Part shown: positions 41,926 to 51,234 of the stretch, one piece after another | How positions within the stretch are numbered: position 1 is the first letter of the stretch | How the letters are laid out: every line of letters starts with the position of its first letter | NCBI RefSeq assembly: GCF_019774615.1 | Contig: NZ_CP081496.1 | Span: forward strand, 1,984,001-2,048,000 | Reading direction: 5' to 3' | Length of the DNA stretch: 64,000 bases | Source of the DNA: Streptomyces sp. BHT-5-2 | Lineage (GTDB): Bacteria > Actinomycetota > Actinomycetes > Streptomycetales > Streptomycetaceae | The notes under the pieces: generated by a model | Seen by the model: only the letters and a program-made list of their open reading frames with translations | Databases searched by the model: none | Told to the model about the DNA's origin: nothing | Made by a program: the position numbers and the translations under genes

Positions 41926-43646
41926 GCATTCCTATACGAATTTCCGGCGTCCTGCTCGCCGTCTTGGCGCTTGCTGCGGCGCCGGCCCCGGCGGTCGCGG
42001 CTCCGCTCGGCGCCGCTGCCCCATCCGAAATTTCGGCCCCTTCCGTCGCGCCCCAGCGCAGCACTCCCGAGGTGCGGGCAATTTCCTGGAATATCTGCGG
42101 CGAGGCGGGCGGTGACCGGGGCGAGGCCGGGTATTGCCCTTACCGGAACGCCCCGGAACAGAAGGTCGACCAGGTCAAGCAGCTGGTCGACGAGCACCAG
42201 GCGAACGTGGTGATGCTGCAGGAGGTGTGCGGCAACGCCCCGGGAAGTCACGTGGATCTGCTGCACACGAAACTCGGCCCGGAGTGGTCCGTCCGGCACG
42301 CCGTGGGGGCACGCGAGAGCGACGGCGCCGCCCATTGCCGTAACGGTCTGAAAGGCGAACTCGGGGTGGCGCTCGCGGTAAAGGGCGCCATCGAGGAAAC
42401 GACCACCGAGAACACCCTGCCCGCGGACCCGTCCGGTAAGGACGAGCAGACCCTGCCGATCCTGTGCGCCACGGTGCGAGGGTGGACCACCCGCGTCTGC
42501 ACCACCCACATCAAGTCCGGCGAGGACCCGCGCGTCGGCCAGCAGATTCTCAACGTCGAGCGTCACCTCGGCGCGGATGCGAACACCGACGTTCTGCTCG
42601 GCGGTGATTTCAACCGCAACGCGGATGCCGCGCAGATGAAACCGCTGACCGACAGCCTCGACCGGGCCATCGACGGCTACACCTACCGCAATACCAATAA
42701 GCTCGACCACTTCTTCTTCACCAGAGCCGTGGGATCGAGTCGCGTTGCGCACTGGGACATCGACAAGTCGCGCATGGACACGTCTCCCAACGAGCCCGAC
42801 AGCGGGGAGCCCAACGGCTATTCCGACCACGCGCCGATCATCGTGTATTTGCGCGGAGCACCCGTACCCGGCGACATGACCGGAGACGGCCGTCCCGACA
42901 TGGTCGCCGTCGACGACGCCGGCAGGCTCCGCCTCTACAGCGGGCGCGGCGACGGCACGTTCACCGGCGGCCACCGGGTCATCGGGACCGGCGGCTGGTC
43001 GGGGGCCGCCGTCACGCACCGCGGCGACTACACGGGCGACGGTCGCGAGGACCTGATCGCCCGCATAGGCGGCGAGTTGTGGCTCTACCCCAACAACGGC
43101 GACGGCACCCTGGGCGCACGCGTCCGTATCGGCTCCGGTCTGCCGGCGGACAGCCAGATCGTCAGCGTCGGAGATCTGACCGGCGACGGCCACCCGGACC
43201 TGGTCGCCGGCTACGACGACAAGCTGTGGCTCTACCCGGGCGACCCCGCCGACAAGCCGCACCTCAAGCCCCGCATCCAGATCGGTGCCCGCGGCTGGGC
43301 GCCCATGACGCTGACCGCGCCCGGCGACGCGACCGGCGACGGCCGCCCCGACCTGCTCGTACGCGAGAGCACGAGCGGAATTCTCTGGCTCTACCGCGGC
43401 CGGCCCGACGGCACCTTCGACGACCGCACCCCATACGGCCGCCGTGGCTGGAACCCGCTCAACCGCCCGCTGATCGCCGGAGGGGCGGACGCCGACCGGA
43501 ACGGGATCGCCGATCTGTGGGCCACCACCCGCGAGGGCACCCTGCTCCACTACGCAGGCGGGCGGAACGCCGACGGCGACCCGGTCGACGGCGAGGCCAC
43601 CGTGGTCGGCAGGAGCGGCTGGCAGAACATCGAATCCCTCGCCTGA
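41919..43646 (+). CDS. secreted endonuclease/exonuclease/phosphatase-family protein with VCBS/FG-GAP repeats
   Basis: A 575-aa exported protein. The signal peptide (VLLAVLALAAAPAPAVAAP) is followed by a DNase-I-like EEP domain, about residues 50-310: ISWNICG, LQEVCG, GGDFNRN and YSDHAP supply the metal and phosphate ligands. Residues about 315-575 carry four or five repeats of the type GDMTGDGRPDMVAV and GDLTGDGHPDLVAG, calcium-binding FG-GAP/VCBS units likely to form a beta-propeller. It could degrade extracellular nucleic acids, phosphodiesters or phosphoinositides. The GTG start lies in a perfect hairpin (41893-41925). Confidence 0.9.
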   Translation: MKRIPIRISGVLLAVLALAAAPAPAVAAPLGAAAPSEISAPSVAPQRSTPEVRAISWNICGEAGGDRGEAGYCPYRNAPEQKVDQVKQLVDEHQANVVMLQEVCGNAPGSHVDLLHTKLGPEWSVRHAVGARESDGAAHCRNGLKGELGVALAVKGAIEETTTENTLPADPSGKDEQTLPILCATVRGWTTRVCTTHIKSGEDPRVGQQILNVERHLGADANTDVLLGGDFNRNADAAQMKPLTDSLDRAIDGYTYRNTNKLDHFFFTRAVGSSRVAHWDIDKSRMDTSPNEPDSGEPNGYSDHAPIIVYLRGAPVPGDMTGDGRPDMVAVDDAGRLRLYSGRGDGTFTGGHRVIGTGGWSGAAVTHRGDYTGDGREDLIARIGGELWLYPNNGDGTLGARVRIGSGLPADSQIVSVGDLTGDGHPDLVAGYDDKLWLYPGDPADKPHLKPRIQIGARGWAPMTLTAPGDATGDGRPDLLVRESTSGILWLYRGRPDGTFDDRTPYGRRGWNPLNRPLIAGGADADRNGIADLWATTREGTLLHYAGGRNADGDPVDGEATVVGRSGWQNIESLA

Positions 43647-43836
43647 CCGGGCTCCCGAGCGCCCGGCGAGCGGATCGGGGGGCGATGCTCGTCGGGCGGG
43701 CGCGGGGGAGAGCCGGGTAGGGGAGTGATGCGGTCGCGTGCGGCGGGGTACCCGCCCGCCGTATCGGTCCGTGGAGTGGGAAGCCTAGGGTGGGCGGGCG
43801 ACGGAGGTTGTCGCGTACGGACAGACGGGGGTCAGC

Positions 43837-44175
43837 ATGGTGCGCAAGGTGGAATCCGGACAGATACGGCGGCGGCTGCGTTCCGGCACCGTCGTCCTCG
43901 GGGGCATGGGCGCGCTGGCCGCGGCCCTCACCTCCTGTGGATCGGAGCCGGACAAGCGCTGCGTGGACCCCAGGAGCTACGACGGCGCCCTGGGATACCG
44001 CGTGCTCAGCCCGGCGCAGTGCTCCTCGTCGGGTGGTGCGGCCGGTACCACGTCCGGCCGCTGGTACTACGGCTCCGGCGGCTCCGGCCGCTACGCCAAG
44101 GGCGGCACGTTCGACAAGAGCGCCGCCGTCACCCGCGGGGGCTTCGGCTCCCGGCACGGCTCCTCGGGCGGCTGA
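43837..44175 (+). CDS. small Gly/Ser-rich putative lipoprotein
   Basis: A 112-aa protein. A basic start and hydrophobic stretch (VVLGGMGALAAALTSC) end at a lipobox-like LTSC, followed by a Gly/Ser/Tyr-rich mature part (GRWYYGSGGSGRYAKGG). Six bp separate it from the ATP-grasp-type ligase gene, so the two form an operon. Similar lipoprotein-ligase pairs occur in bacteria with glutathionylspermidine-synthase-like proteins acting at the envelope; the role is not established. Confidence 0.75.
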   Translation: MVRKVESGQIRRRLRSGTVVLGGMGALAAALTSCGSEPDKRCVDPRSYDGALGYRVLSPAQCSSSGGAAGTTSGRWYYGSGGSGRYAKGGTFDKSAAVTRGGFGSRHGSSGG

Positions 44176-44181
44176 CGCCGG

Positions 44182-45378
44182 ATGCGCCGCCACCGCACCG
44201 AGCCCCGCCCCGACTGGCAGGGCATCGTCGAGGCCCAGGGCCTGATCTACCCGCTCACCCGGTACCCCGACGACTCGCTGCGCCCCTACTGGGACGAGAG
44301 CGCCTACTACTCCTTCTCGGTCGACGAGATCGAGGAACTGGAGGGGGTCGTCGAGGAACTGCACGGCATGTGCCTGGCCGCCGCCGAGCACATCGTCGTC
44401 CACGACCGGTTCGCCGACCTCGGCCTCACCGATCCGCGCCTGGCCGCCCGGGTCGCCGAGGCGTGGCGCCGCCGCGCCGAACTCCCCTCCGTCTATGGCC
44501 GGTTCGACCTCCGCTACGACGGCACCGGCCCGGCCAAGATGCTGGAGTACAACGCCGACACCCCCACCTCCCTGGTGGAGGCCGCCAGCCCGCAGTGGTT
44601 CTGGATGGAGGACCGCTTCCCGGCCGCCGACCAGTGGAACTCGCTGCACGAGCGGTTGGTGGCCGCCTGGAAGCGGCAGGCGGCGCTGCTGCCGCCCGGC
44701 GCCCCGCTGCACTTCGCGCACTCGGCCGACGACGAGCTGGGCGAGGACCTGATGACCGTCGCCTACCTGCGCGAGACGGCCGAACAGGCGGGCCTGGCCA
44801 CCGAGGCGATCGCCATGGAGGAGATCGGCTGGGACCGGCTCTCCGGGCGCTTCGTCGACCAGCAGCTGCGTTTCGTCCGCGCCTGCTTCAAGCTCTACCC
44901 CTGGGAGTGGCTGGCCGCCGACGCCTTCGGCCCGCACGTCCTGGACACCCTCGACAACGGCGGCGCCACCGGCTCCACCCTGTGGATCGAGCCCGCCTGG
45001 AAGATGCTGCTCTCCAACAAGGCACTGCTGGCGGTCCTCTGGGAGCTCTTCCCCGGCCACCCCAACCTCCTGCCCGCCTATCTGGACGGCCCCCGCGACC
45101 TGCCCGCCGGCCCCGGATACGTCGCCAAACCGCTGCTGGGAAGGGAAGGTGAAGGGGTCACCGTCCACCCCTCGGGATCCGCAGCCGTCCTGCGCGACGA
45201 ACCCTGCTGCTACCAGGAGTTGGCCCCGCTGCCGGACTTCGACGGAAACCGGGTGGTGCTGGGCGCCTGGGTCGTCGACGACGAGGCGGCCGGCCTCGGC
45301 ATCCGCGAGTCGGCCGGACTGGTCACCGACGGGTACGCGCGGTTCGTGCCGCACCTCATCGGAGGGGACAGCGGATGA
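44182..45378 (+). CDS. glutathionylspermidine synthase-family ATP-grasp ligase
   Basis: A 398-aa protein of the GSP-synthase C-terminal family. Recognisable segments are YGRFDLRYDG..KMLEYNADTPTSLVEA, IEPAWKMLLSNKALL, YVAKPLLGREGEGV (ATP-binding) and the closing VTDGYARFVPH. It lacks the amidase half of E. coli GspSA. Streptomyces use mycothiol rather than glutathione, so the true reaction is probably amide ligation of another carboxylate and amine. It pairs with the small lipoprotein gene upstream. Confidence 0.85.
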   Translation: MRRHRTEPRPDWQGIVEAQGLIYPLTRYPDDSLRPYWDESAYYSFSVDEIEELEGVVEELHGMCLAAAEHIVVHDRFADLGLTDPRLAARVAEAWRRRAELPSVYGRFDLRYDGTGPAKMLEYNADTPTSLVEAASPQWFWMEDRFPAADQWNSLHERLVAAWKRQAALLPPGAPLHFAHSADDELGEDLMTVAYLRETAEQAGLATEAIAMEEIGWDRLSGRFVDQQLRFVRACFKLYPWEWLAADAFGPHVLDTLDNGGATGSTLWIEPAWKMLLSNKALLAVLWELFPGHPNLLPAYLDGPRDLPAGPGYVAKPLLGREGEGVTVHPSGSAAVLRDEPCCYQELAPLPDFDGNRVVLGAWVVDDEAAGLGIRESAGLVTDGYARFVPHLIGGDSG

Positions 45379-45469
45379 GAACGGGGATGAGAACGGGGAC
45401 GGGGGGCGGATGGGGAGGCGGATGAAAAACCCGGTGCGGATGCCGGGGTGCGCTGCTACGGTCTGCGGC

Positions 45470-45526
45470 ATGCAGCGCGCAGTTCTGTCCTTCACGACGA
45501 CGCCGGAGACAGTCCCGGCGCGCTGA
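45470..45526 (+). CDS. threonine-rich leader peptide
   Basis: An 18-codon frame encoding MQRAVLSFTTTPETVPAR then TGA. Four of 18 residues are Thr (ACG ACG ACG ... ACA). A TACGGT -10-like box at 45457-45462 would place transcription start at or next to the ATG, so the peptide may be translated leaderless. It lies 21 bp before a strong terminator hairpin and 88 bp before a threonyl-tRNA synthetase-like gene, the arrangement of a ribosome-mediated attenuator sensing charged tRNA-Thr. Confidence 0.65.
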   Translation: MQRAVLSFTTTPETVPAR

Positions 45527-45546
45527 CCACTGACTTCCGAGTCGTC

Positions 45547-45574
45547 GAGCCCCGGGGCGAGTGCCCCGGGGCTT
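45547..45574 (+). terminator. attenuator hairpin before the ThrRS-like gene
   Basis: AGCCCCGGGGC (45548-45558), loop GAGT, GCCCCGGGGCT (45563-45573), perfect 11 bp plus a G-U closing pair, then TTCG. It lies between the Thr-rich leader and the synthetase start. Upstream alternatives GCCGG/CCGGC (around the leader stop) and GACT/AGTC (45531-45543 area) could compete. Confidence 0.72.
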
Positions 45575-45614
45575 CGCCGTGTGGTCACTCGCCCGTACCC
45601 GCGAGGAGACCGCC

Positions 45615-46850
45615 ATGAACACCGCACCCGCCCACGACCACCGCCGGCTCGGCCGCGAGCTGGACCTCTTCGACACCGATCCGCTGATGGGCGCCGGACT
45701 GCCCTACTGGCTGCCGGACGGCGCGGCGGTGCGGCACGCACTGGAGGAGTACATCCGCGAGACCGAGCGCCGCGCCGGCTACCGGCACGTCTACTCGCCG
45801 GTCCTCGGCAAGCGCGAGCTGTACGAGATCTCCGGCCACTGGGACCACTATCGCGACGACATGTTCCCGCCCATGGACCTCGGCGGCGAACAGGTCGTAC
45901 TGCGCCCCAGCCTCTGCCCCCACCACGCCCTCATCTACCGCGCACGCCCCCGCAGTCACCGTGAACTCCCCTTGCGGATCGCGGAGTTGGGTGGGATGTA
46001 CCGCTCGGAGCGCTCCGGGGTGCTCGGCGGGCTCACCCGCGTCCGTGCCATCCAGCTCAACGACGCGCACATCTTCTGCACCCTCGACCAGGTCGCCGAC
46101 GAGGCCCGCGCGGCCCTGGACCTGATCCGCCGCGCCTACGCCGACCTCGGCATCCGCGCCGCCCGTTACCGCCTCTCGCTCCCCGGGGAGGGCGGCAAGT
46201 ACGTCGCCGATCCCGCGATGTGGCGGCGGGCGTCGGCCCTGCTGACCGAGGTCCTGGACGGCTCCGGGGTGGCCTACGAGGCCGCCGGGGGCGAGGCCGC
46301 CTTCTACGGCCCCAAGATCGATGTGCAGATCGCCGACCGCGCAGGCCGCGAGGCCACCCTCTCCACCGTCCAGGTGGACCTCCACCAGCCGCGCCGCTTC
46401 GACCTGTCCTACGCGGGCCCCGACGGCGCCCGGCACCGGCCCGTGATGGTCCACCGCGCCGTCATCGGCAGCGTCGAACGCGCCGTCGCCCACCTCATCG
46501 AGGAGCACGGCGGCGCCTTCCCGGCCTGGCTCGCCCCCGTCCAGCTCGCGGTGCTCCCGGTCTCCGAGGACGAACTGCCGCACGCCGACGGGCTGGTGCG
46601 GCGCTGTCGGGAACGCGGCCTGCGGGCCGAACTCGTCGGCCCCGCCCAGGGCACCCTCGGCGCCCGGATCCGCGCCGCCCGGCGCGCTCCCTACCAGGCC
46701 GTCATCGGCCCCCGTGAGGCCCCCGCCGACCTCGTCGCCCTCCGCCTGCGCGACGGCCGCCGCCCGGCACCGCTCCCCGCCGCCGAGGCACTGGCCCGCA
46801 TCGCGGCGGTGGTGGCGGGGCGGCGGGGAGAGCTGTGGCCGGAGGGATGA
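45615..46850 (+). CDS. short threonyl-tRNA synthetase paralogue lacking TGS and editing domains
   Basis: A 411-aa class II aminoacyl-tRNA synthetase. It covers only the catalytic and anticodon-binding domains of ThrRS; the usual N-terminal TGS and editing regions (about 240 residues) are missing. Zn-binding residues that recognise threonine are kept: Cys101 (in LCPHH instead of NCPGH), His152 (AHIFC) and His280 (VHRAVIGSVERAV, motif 3). Motif 2 reads MYRSERSG, and FYGPKID is present. The ATG at 45615 follows GAGGAGA. It may be a stress or antibiotic-tolerant ThrRS, or an enzyme making Thr-adenylate for another purpose. Confidence 0.87.
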   Translation: MNTAPAHDHRRLGRELDLFDTDPLMGAGLPYWLPDGAAVRHALEEYIRETERRAGYRHVYSPVLGKRELYEISGHWDHYRDDMFPPMDLGGEQVVLRPSLCPHHALIYRARPRSHRELPLRIAELGGMYRSERSGVLGGLTRVRAIQLNDAHIFCTLDQVADEARAALDLIRRAYADLGIRAARYRLSLPGEGGKYVADPAMWRRASALLTEVLDGSGVAYEAAGGEAAFYGPKIDVQIADRAGREATLSTVQVDLHQPRRFDLSYAGPDGARHRPVMVHRAVIGSVERAVAHLIEEHGGAFPAWLAPVQLAVLPVSEDELPHADGLVRRCRERGLRAELVGPAQGTLGARIRAARRAPYQAVIGPREAPADLVALRLRDGRRPAPLPAAEALARIAAVVAGRRGELWPEG

Positions 46851-46992
46851 GGGCTCGCACGGACCGCCTGCCGTACGGGCCCGTTGCTGCCCGGCCGTTG
46901 TCGCCCGGGCCGTTTCGTCGACGGCTGGCCGCTCTTCGACGCCGTGGTGCCGGGCGGGCCGCCGCCTCCGCCGCCGGCCGTCCCGCGTCGCC

Positions 46993-47871
46993 TCACTCCC
47001 TGAGCCAGCAGCCGACGGCCTCCAGCCAGGCGTCGAGCAACGGGGCCTCGCCGAGGATCTCCACCGGGCCGGTGCCTGCGGCGACCGGGGCAGGGACGGG
47101 GCCGCGTGCGGGGAGCCGGCCGTAGACGAGCAGCAGCAGGTCGTTGAGCGCGCCGCGGACGGTGGTGGTGGCCGGTGGGGTGGAGGGGGCGAGGGGCGGC
47201 GGGCGGTGCCAGCTGAGCGCGTCGGCGTCGAGGTCGACCAGCCAGTCCGCGGCGGCCTCGGGGGTGCCGTCGGTGGCCTGGAGGCGGAGGGTGCGGCCGG
47301 TGCCCAGGAAGGCGGATATGCGAGGGCCGCGCTCCAGTACGGCCGGCAGGGAGCCGAAGGACATCCACTCGTCGAGGGCGTCCACGGCGACGTCCTCCAC
47401 GACCGCGAACGGGCGGTCGGCCACGGCCGGACCACCCGGAGCCTGTGCGGTGGCGAAGATGGCGTCCGCGCGGTGCACCACCGTCTCGTGCGCCATCCGC
47501 CGCGCCCAGAACGCCGACGTCGCGCCCGGGCCCGGCGTCCACACCGCCGCCTCGGGGCCGGCCGCGCGCAGCGTGTCGGCCAGCCGGTCGGCGCCCTCGG
47601 TCAGCCGGGCGGCGAGCGCGGACCCGTCCCCGTCGGCGGGACCGGGGACGTCACCGGCCGGGCCGTCGGGCACCGGACCGGTCGCTCTCGTCCGGACGAG
47701 CGTCTCCACCCGGCGGTGCGCCCCGCCCAGATGGCGCAGCAGCCGGGCGAGGGTCCAACCGGGGCAGGTGGGCACCGGCGCGGAGAGGTCCGCACCCTCG
47801 ACCCGGGTCCTCAACAGGGCGGTCTGGGCGACGATTTCGGCACAGTGACGGTCGTAGCTCATCGAAGCCAT
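46993..47871 (-). CDS. maleylpyruvate isomerase/mycothiol-dependent family protein (DinB-like)
   Basis: A 292-aa protein of the MDMPI/TIGR03083 type. The N-terminal four-helix DinB-like domain has TCPGWTLARLLRHLGGAHRR and MAHETVVHRADA, whose histidines and glutamate form the metal site of mycothiol-dependent enzymes. The C-terminal part (about residues 180-280) is an SCP2-like or MDMPI C-terminal domain. The likely role is mycothiol-dependent isomerisation or detoxification; substrate unknown. An ATG at 47862 is an alternative start. The methyltransferase gene lies upstream on the same strand, 32 bp away. Confidence 0.83.
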   Translation of the reverse strand: MASMSYDRHCAEIVAQTALLRTRVEGADLSAPVPTCPGWTLARLLRHLGGAHRRVETLVRTRATGPVPDGPAGDVPGPADGDGSALAARLTEGADRLADTLRAAGPEAAVWTPGPGATSAFWARRMAHETVVHRADAIFATAQAPGGPAVADRPFAVVEDVAVDALDEWMSFGSLPAVLERGPRISAFLGTGRTLRLQATDGTPEAAADWLVDLDADALSWHRPPPLAPSTPPATTTVRGALNDLLLLVYGRLPARGPVPAPVAAGTGPVEILGEAPLLDAWLEAVGCWLRE

Positions 47872-47903
47872 ACGACCACCGTACGGCGCACCACCGACAA
47901 TGC

Positions 47904-48821
47904 TCAGGGGGTTGGCGCTCCGGCCGCTCCGGCCGCTCCGGCCGCGGTGGGCGGCTCTACGGCGACGGCGGGCGGTCGGGTGCCGATCACGACGGTGGCG
48001 CAGAGCTCGTCGGAGGCGGCCACGCGGGGGAGCAGCCCGCTGCGTCGGAAGGCCGCGACGGCCCGGTCCGCCTGCCGCTCACCGGTCTCGACGAGCAGGT
48101 GGCCGCCCGGCGCCAGCCACCGGGGCGCCTCCGCCGCCACCCGCCGCAGCACGTGCAGCCCGTCCGCGCCGCCGTCGAGCGCCACCAGCGGCTCGTACTC
48201 GCGGGCCTCCGACGGCAACAGGCCGACCTCCTCGGTGGGGACGTAGGGGACGTTCGCCGTCAGGACGTCGATCCGTCCCCGGAGGCCGACGGGCAGCGGG
48301 TCGAACAGGTCGCCCTCGTGGACCCGTCCGCCAGCCGCGGCCACATTGCGGCGGGCACAGCGCACCGCGGCCGGTTCGATGTCGCAGGCGTGCAGTTCGA
48401 CCGCGCCCAGCGCCGCGGCCAGCGCGGCCCCGACGGCGCCGGAGCCGCAGCACAGATCGACCGCGACGGGGCGCCGCCCGCTCCGCGCAACGGCCCGCCC
48501 GAGGGCGACGGCCTGCCCGAGCAGGAACTCGGTGCGCCGGCGCGGCACGAAGACACCGGGGTCAACGCGGACCCGCAGACCACCGAACTCGGCCCAACCC
48601 AGGACGTGTTCCAGGGGATGGCCGGCCACTCGCCGCTCCACCATGGCGGCCAGGCCCTCGGGGGTGCGGGCCGCGGCGACGAGCAACGCGGCCTCGTCCT
48701 CGGCGAAGACGCAACCGGCGACGCGGAGCCTGTCGACGACGGAGGACGGGAGTGCGGAACGGGACGACGGCTGGGGCGACGGCTGGGACAACGACTGAGA
48801 CAGCGACTGGGACGACGACAT
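47904..48821 (-). CDS. PrmC/HemK-related N5-glutamine methyltransferase-like protein
   Basis: A 305-aa SAM-dependent methyltransferase. It has the HemK N-terminal helical region, FVPRRRTEFL, SAM motif VDLCCGSGAVGAALA and the catalytic-loop variant NVPYVP in place of NPPY. That substitution marks the PrmC-related group of unknown substrate rather than the release-factor enzyme. A Ser/Gln repeat (SQSLSQSLSQPSPQ) forms an unusual N-terminal tail from repeated 12-base units near 48770-48815, so translation may begin later. Confidence 0.85.
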   Translation of the reverse strand: MSSSQSLSQSLSQPSPQPSSRSALPSSVVDRLRVAGCVFAEDEAALLVAAARTPEGLAAMVERRVAGHPLEHVLGWAEFGGLRVRVDPGVFVPRRRTEFLLGQAVALGRAVARSGRRPVAVDLCCGSGAVGAALAAALGAVELHACDIEPAAVRCARRNVAAAGGRVHEGDLFDPLPVGLRGRIDVLTANVPYVPTEEVGLLPSEAREYEPLVALDGGADGLHVLRRVAAEAPRWLAPGGHLLVETGERQADRAVAAFRRSGLLPRVAASDELCATVVIGTRPPAVAVEPPTAAGAAGAAGAPTP

Positions 48822-49095
48822 GGCGGTGAGCCTTTCGGGATGCCGAGGGCGCTTCCCGGGTCACGGATGTCGGGCGGTCACCTCAGGGGGACGGACGCAC
48901 GGACGTGAGCCGGGAGCACCTGCCGGGACTGGCGGGGAATCGGTCTCACCTCCTCGGGGTCGCTGCGTACACGGGCGAACGCGGAATCCGCCGACAACCA
49001 AACGGGCCGCCGACGGCCGGGGCCACAGTACCCGACCTGGTGATCAACGGTCAGGAGGGAGCAGTCCGCCCGTCGCAGCGTCAGTTCCGGCTTCC

Positions 49096-49130
49096 TGGAA
49101 AGTACTTGTCATTTTGGAAAGTTCTTGTCA
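49096..49130 (+). promoter_or_regulatory. tandem TGGAAAGTNCTTGTCA operators
   Basis: TGGAAAGTACTTGTCA at 49096-49111 and TGGAAAGTTCTTGTCA at 49115-49130 (15 of 16 identical, period 19). Each holds a short dyad (AAGTACTT / AAGTTCTT). They lie 65-100 bp before a membrane-protein gene and its winged-helix regulator, whose own operator they likely are. The rest of 48822-49195 shows no gene. Confidence 0.75.
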
Positions 49131-49195
49131 GCATGGTGAGTGTCGAAAGTGTGAGCGACGGCAGTGCAGGTGCAGGACTGATGAGGGGGATGGTC

Positions 49196-49615
49196 ATGGG
49201 GGAGTACGCATCCGGCGAAGCGGCGGCCGCGCTGGCCCGCGCGGCGGAGCTGGGTTCGACGGTCCGCAGGAGCACGGCGTGGGCCGCGCGGTATCAGGTC
49301 GTCTTCGGCTGCGCGGCCGGTCTGATGGTGCTCGCCGTCGGGCTGGTGAAGGCGCCGTACGGGGTGGGGGTGGGTGTCGGGTTCTGGGTCGCGGTGATCG
49401 CCGGGCTGTCGGTCTACGCGGCCCGGCAGCGCGTCGCCCGGCGAGGGTTCGGCAGGCGCCACGGCATCCTGATCGGCACCTGGGGGCTGCTCTACGGCGC
49501 GGTGCTGGTGCCCGGAGTGATGTCCTTCCCGGGCGACGCGACATGGTGGGTGCCGGGCGCCGTCGCCGTCTCCCTCCCCGGCCTCATAGGCGGATATCTG
49601 GAGGCCCGGCGGTGA
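49196..49615 (+). CDS. small membrane protein, unknown function
   Basis: A 139-aa protein with four hydrophobic helices (VVFGCAAGLMVLAVGLV, VGVGVGFWVAVIAGLSVYA, ILIGTWGLLYGAVLVPGV, VPGAVAVSLPGLIGGYLEA) after a 40-residue Ala-rich cytoplasmic start. The ATG at 49196 is 6 bases after AGGGGG; in-frame ATGs at 49181 and 49190 are possible. It overlaps the winged-helix gene by 4 bp (GTGA). This membrane protein/regulator pairing is common in Streptomyces; its function is not known to me. Confidence 0.8.
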   Translation: MGEYASGEAAAALARAAELGSTVRRSTAWAARYQVVFGCAAGLMVLAVGLVKAPYGVGVGVGFWVAVIAGLSVYAARQRVARRGFGRRHGILIGTWGLLYGAVLVPGVMSFPGDATWWVPGAVAVSLPGLIGGYLEARR

Positions 49616-49986
49616 CGGAGGCGCACGAGACGGACGCGGTGTCCACGGGCTCCGGCCCGGCGGGTGGAGCGGTGGCCCCGCGGGCCGGAAGCCATCCACG
49701 CCACGGCCTGGACGAGGTCATCCACGCCCCGGTCCGCTTCTCCATCGTGGCGACCCTGGCGGCTGCCGAGAAGGCCGAGTTCGCGTTCGTCCGCGATACG
49801 GTCGAGGTGAGCGACTCGGTCCTGTCGCGGCAGGTCGCCACCCTGGAGAAGGCCGGCTATGTCGCCGTCACCAAGGGCTATGTCGGCAAGCGCCCGCGCA
49901 CCTGGCTCGCCCTCACGGCGGACGGCCGGGCCGCCTTCGCCGCGCACTGCCGGGCGCTGCGCGCCATAGCGGGCGCCGACGACTGA
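49612..49986 (+). CDS. winged-helix transcriptional regulator (MarR/ArsR-like)
   Basis: A 124-aa regulator. After a 30-residue flexible start, the winged helix begins HGLDEVIHAPVRFSIVATLA and continues FVRDTVEVSDSVLSRQVATLEKAGYVAV, with the wing KGYVGKRPRTWLALTADGRAAF. Proteins of this type are single-domain repressors encoded with a membrane protein. It overlaps that gene by 4 bp. The duplicated TGGAAAGT...TTGTCA sites upstream fit autoregulation. Confidence 0.88.
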   Translation: MTEAHETDAVSTGSGPAGGAVAPRAGSHPRHGLDEVIHAPVRFSIVATLAAAEKAEFAFVRDTVEVSDSVLSRQVATLEKAGYVAVTKGYVGKRPRTWLALTADGRAAFAAHCRALRAIAGADD

Positions 49987-50077
49987 CCGGGCCAGCCGCG
50001 CGACCGGCCGACCGGTAGCCCCGACGGCCCGACGGGCGCCGCACGGTGCCGCTCCGAGCGCGTCCCGTCAAGATCGG

Positions 50078-50108
50078 TTGACTTCGAGCGCACTCCAACT
50101 CCTACCGT
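50078..50108 (+). promoter_or_regulatory. MerR-type promoter with 19-bp spacer
   Basis: TTGACT (-35, 50078-50083) and TACCGT (-10, 50103-50108) are 19 bp apart. The spacer holds the dyad TTCGAGCGCACTCCAA (50083-50098). An over-long spacer with a centred dyad is the hallmark of promoters activated by MerR-family proteins through DNA twisting. It lies 82 bp before the aldo/keto reductase. Confidence 0.8.
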
Positions 50109-50189
50109 CATGAACGGATCGGGGGGCGACGGCAGTTCGTTCTCTCCCCCGGCTCTCTCTGTTCGTCGTACGTGCCAGGAGGCAGCAGC

Positions 50190-51176
<987 letters not shown>

Positions 51177-51183
51177 GCCGGGA

Positions 51184-51226
51184 GGGCGGGCAAGGCCGGT
51201 GAGTCCGTCGGCCCGCCTGCCCGCCC
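51184..51226 (+). terminator. bidirectional terminator
   Basis: Arms GGGCGGGCA (51184-51192) and TGCCCGCCC (51218-51226), with a nested GGCCG/CGGCC inside, between convergent AKR and VOC genes. Confidence 0.65.
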
Positions 51227-51234
51227 GGTCGGGC

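Noticed and set aside
45379..45420. GAGAACGGGG tandem repeats as a CRISPR-like or regulatory array
   Set aside because: Only two short copies at a gene end; too few and too irregular.
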